The notes under the pieces are model-generated. The model was not told where the DNA came from. It ran no database searches and worked only from the letters and a program-made list of their open reading frames with translations. This document shows, piece after piece, positions 12,255 to 12,720 of a stretch of 12,720 bases of DNA (its first letter is position 1; each line of letters starts with the position of its first letter). Source of the stretch: JBNKDD01 sp050288085 (lineage in GTDB: Bacteria > Chloroflexota > Anaerolineae > Aggregatilineales > UBA3940); assembly GCA_050288085.1 (NCBI GenBank), contig JBNKDD010000161.1, forward strand, positions 1 to 12,720. Direction: 5' to 3'. A program made the translations under genes and the position numbers.

Positions 12255-12720
12255 ATGATCTCAGATATCGAAGAATTCATCAAACAGTTCCACAGCCAGC
12301 GTCGGCAGACTCAATGGGCTGTTGATGTCGTACCCGAAGAAAAGTACGATTGGTCGCCCTGGGCCAACGAACCCACCCCGGCAGAGATCATCCGCCGGAT
12401 TGGAGCCGGTCACCTGATGTACGCGACCGTCATTGCCCATAATTACTGGTATGTGGAAGATTACGAAACGATGGCGACCAGTTGGGAAGCCTCCGTTTTA
12501 TATTTCCAGCAGAAGACCGAAGAGGCCCTTGACCTGCTGCGCCCGCTGCCCAACTCCGTCCTGGCCGAAGACCGCCGCCGCCCGGATGAGAACAACATCC
12601 CGATCAAGGCCTGGCGCTATTTGGTGGCGATGCTCGAACATGAGATCAGCCACCGGGCACAGCTCAACATGTACCTGATGCTGATGAACGCCCGCCGTCC
12701 CCGCCTGGGTGGTGTGACCA
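12255..12720 (+). CDS. DinB-family four-helix protein (partial, 3' end beyond right edge)
   Basis: A frame open from ATG at 12255 to the right edge gives 155 residues with no stop. It opens with MISDIEEFIKQF. It has a GHLMYATVIAHNYW helix and, near the end of the visible part, a LEHEISHRAQLNMYL helix. His53, His129 and His133 fit the three-histidine metal site of the DinB/YfiT fold. Family members are small metal-dependent thiol transferases or proteins of unknown role; many use bacillithiol or mycothiol. The visible length nearly fills the family's usual 150-180 residues. No strong ribosome-binding site is visible. It follows the PP2C gene after 89 bases on the same strand, and no functional link to it is evident. 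Confidence 0.85.
   Translation, partial: MISDIEEFIKQFHSQRRQTQWAVDVVPEEKYDWSPWANEPTPAEIIRRIGAGHLMYATVIAHNYWYVEDYETMATSWEASVLYFQQKTEEALDLLRPLPNSVLAEDRRRPDENNIPIKAWRYLVAMLEHEISHRAQLNMYLMLMNARRPRLGGVT

Noticed and set aside
12433..12678. 81-residue plus-strand frame
   Set aside because: It is an out-of-frame shadow of the DinB-family gene, which has the three-histidine site in its own frame.

Overview
The window looks like part of a Chloroflexota chromosome (Anaerolineae-like is an inference). The reasons are its mix of WD40, von Willebrand A/FHA and PP2C signalling proteins, a lipoprotein with a Thr-Pro linker, an F420-type oxidoreductase, a DinB protein, and short palindromic intergenic repeats of a kind I associate with that phylum. 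No rRNA, tRNA, insertion sequence, integrase or CRISPR array is visible. Genes from the left edge to about 8.8 kb all lie on the minus strand, and those from 9.1 kb to the right edge all lie on the plus strand. The two blocks diverge from a 354-base gap at 8793-9146.

Left part (1-2863): the start of a CsoR-family metal-sensing repressor runs off the left edge and has a clear promoter and C-tract/G-tract operator. A bidirectional terminator separates it from a two-gene unit: a five-helix membrane protein with a seven-bladed WD40 propeller, and a lipoprotein with two related domains. Both probably act outside the cytoplasmic membrane.

Centre (2994-5192): two membrane-anchored zinc-ribbon paralogues flank a beta-carbonic anhydrase. 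The second paralogue is a truncated copy whose start overlaps the carbonic anhydrase stop. A MerR-family regulator heads the unit and has a textbook 19-bp-spacer promoter with a 9-bp inverted repeat.

Accessory stretch (5326-7062): six small genes. Four appear to be diverged copies of one unrecognised family of 74-88 residues, in AT-rich DNA. A GC-rich gene for a stand-alone Lrp/AsnC effector domain sits among them. Upstream are a deazaflavin (F420)-dependent oxidoreductase-like gene and a succinylglutamate desuccinylase/aspartoacylase-family gene.

Right part (9147-12720): a 728-residue exported VWA - transmembrane - FHA protein ends in an acidic tail with threonines at exact ten-residue intervals. 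A PP2C phosphatase gene follows, then a DinB-family gene that runs off the right edge. The tail looks like a multi-site phospho-acceptor, the FHA domain a phosphothreonine reader and the PP2C an eraser. The kinase that would complete the circuit is not in the window. This VWA-FHA-tail/PP2C unit and the tandem small-protein family are the two most interesting things here.
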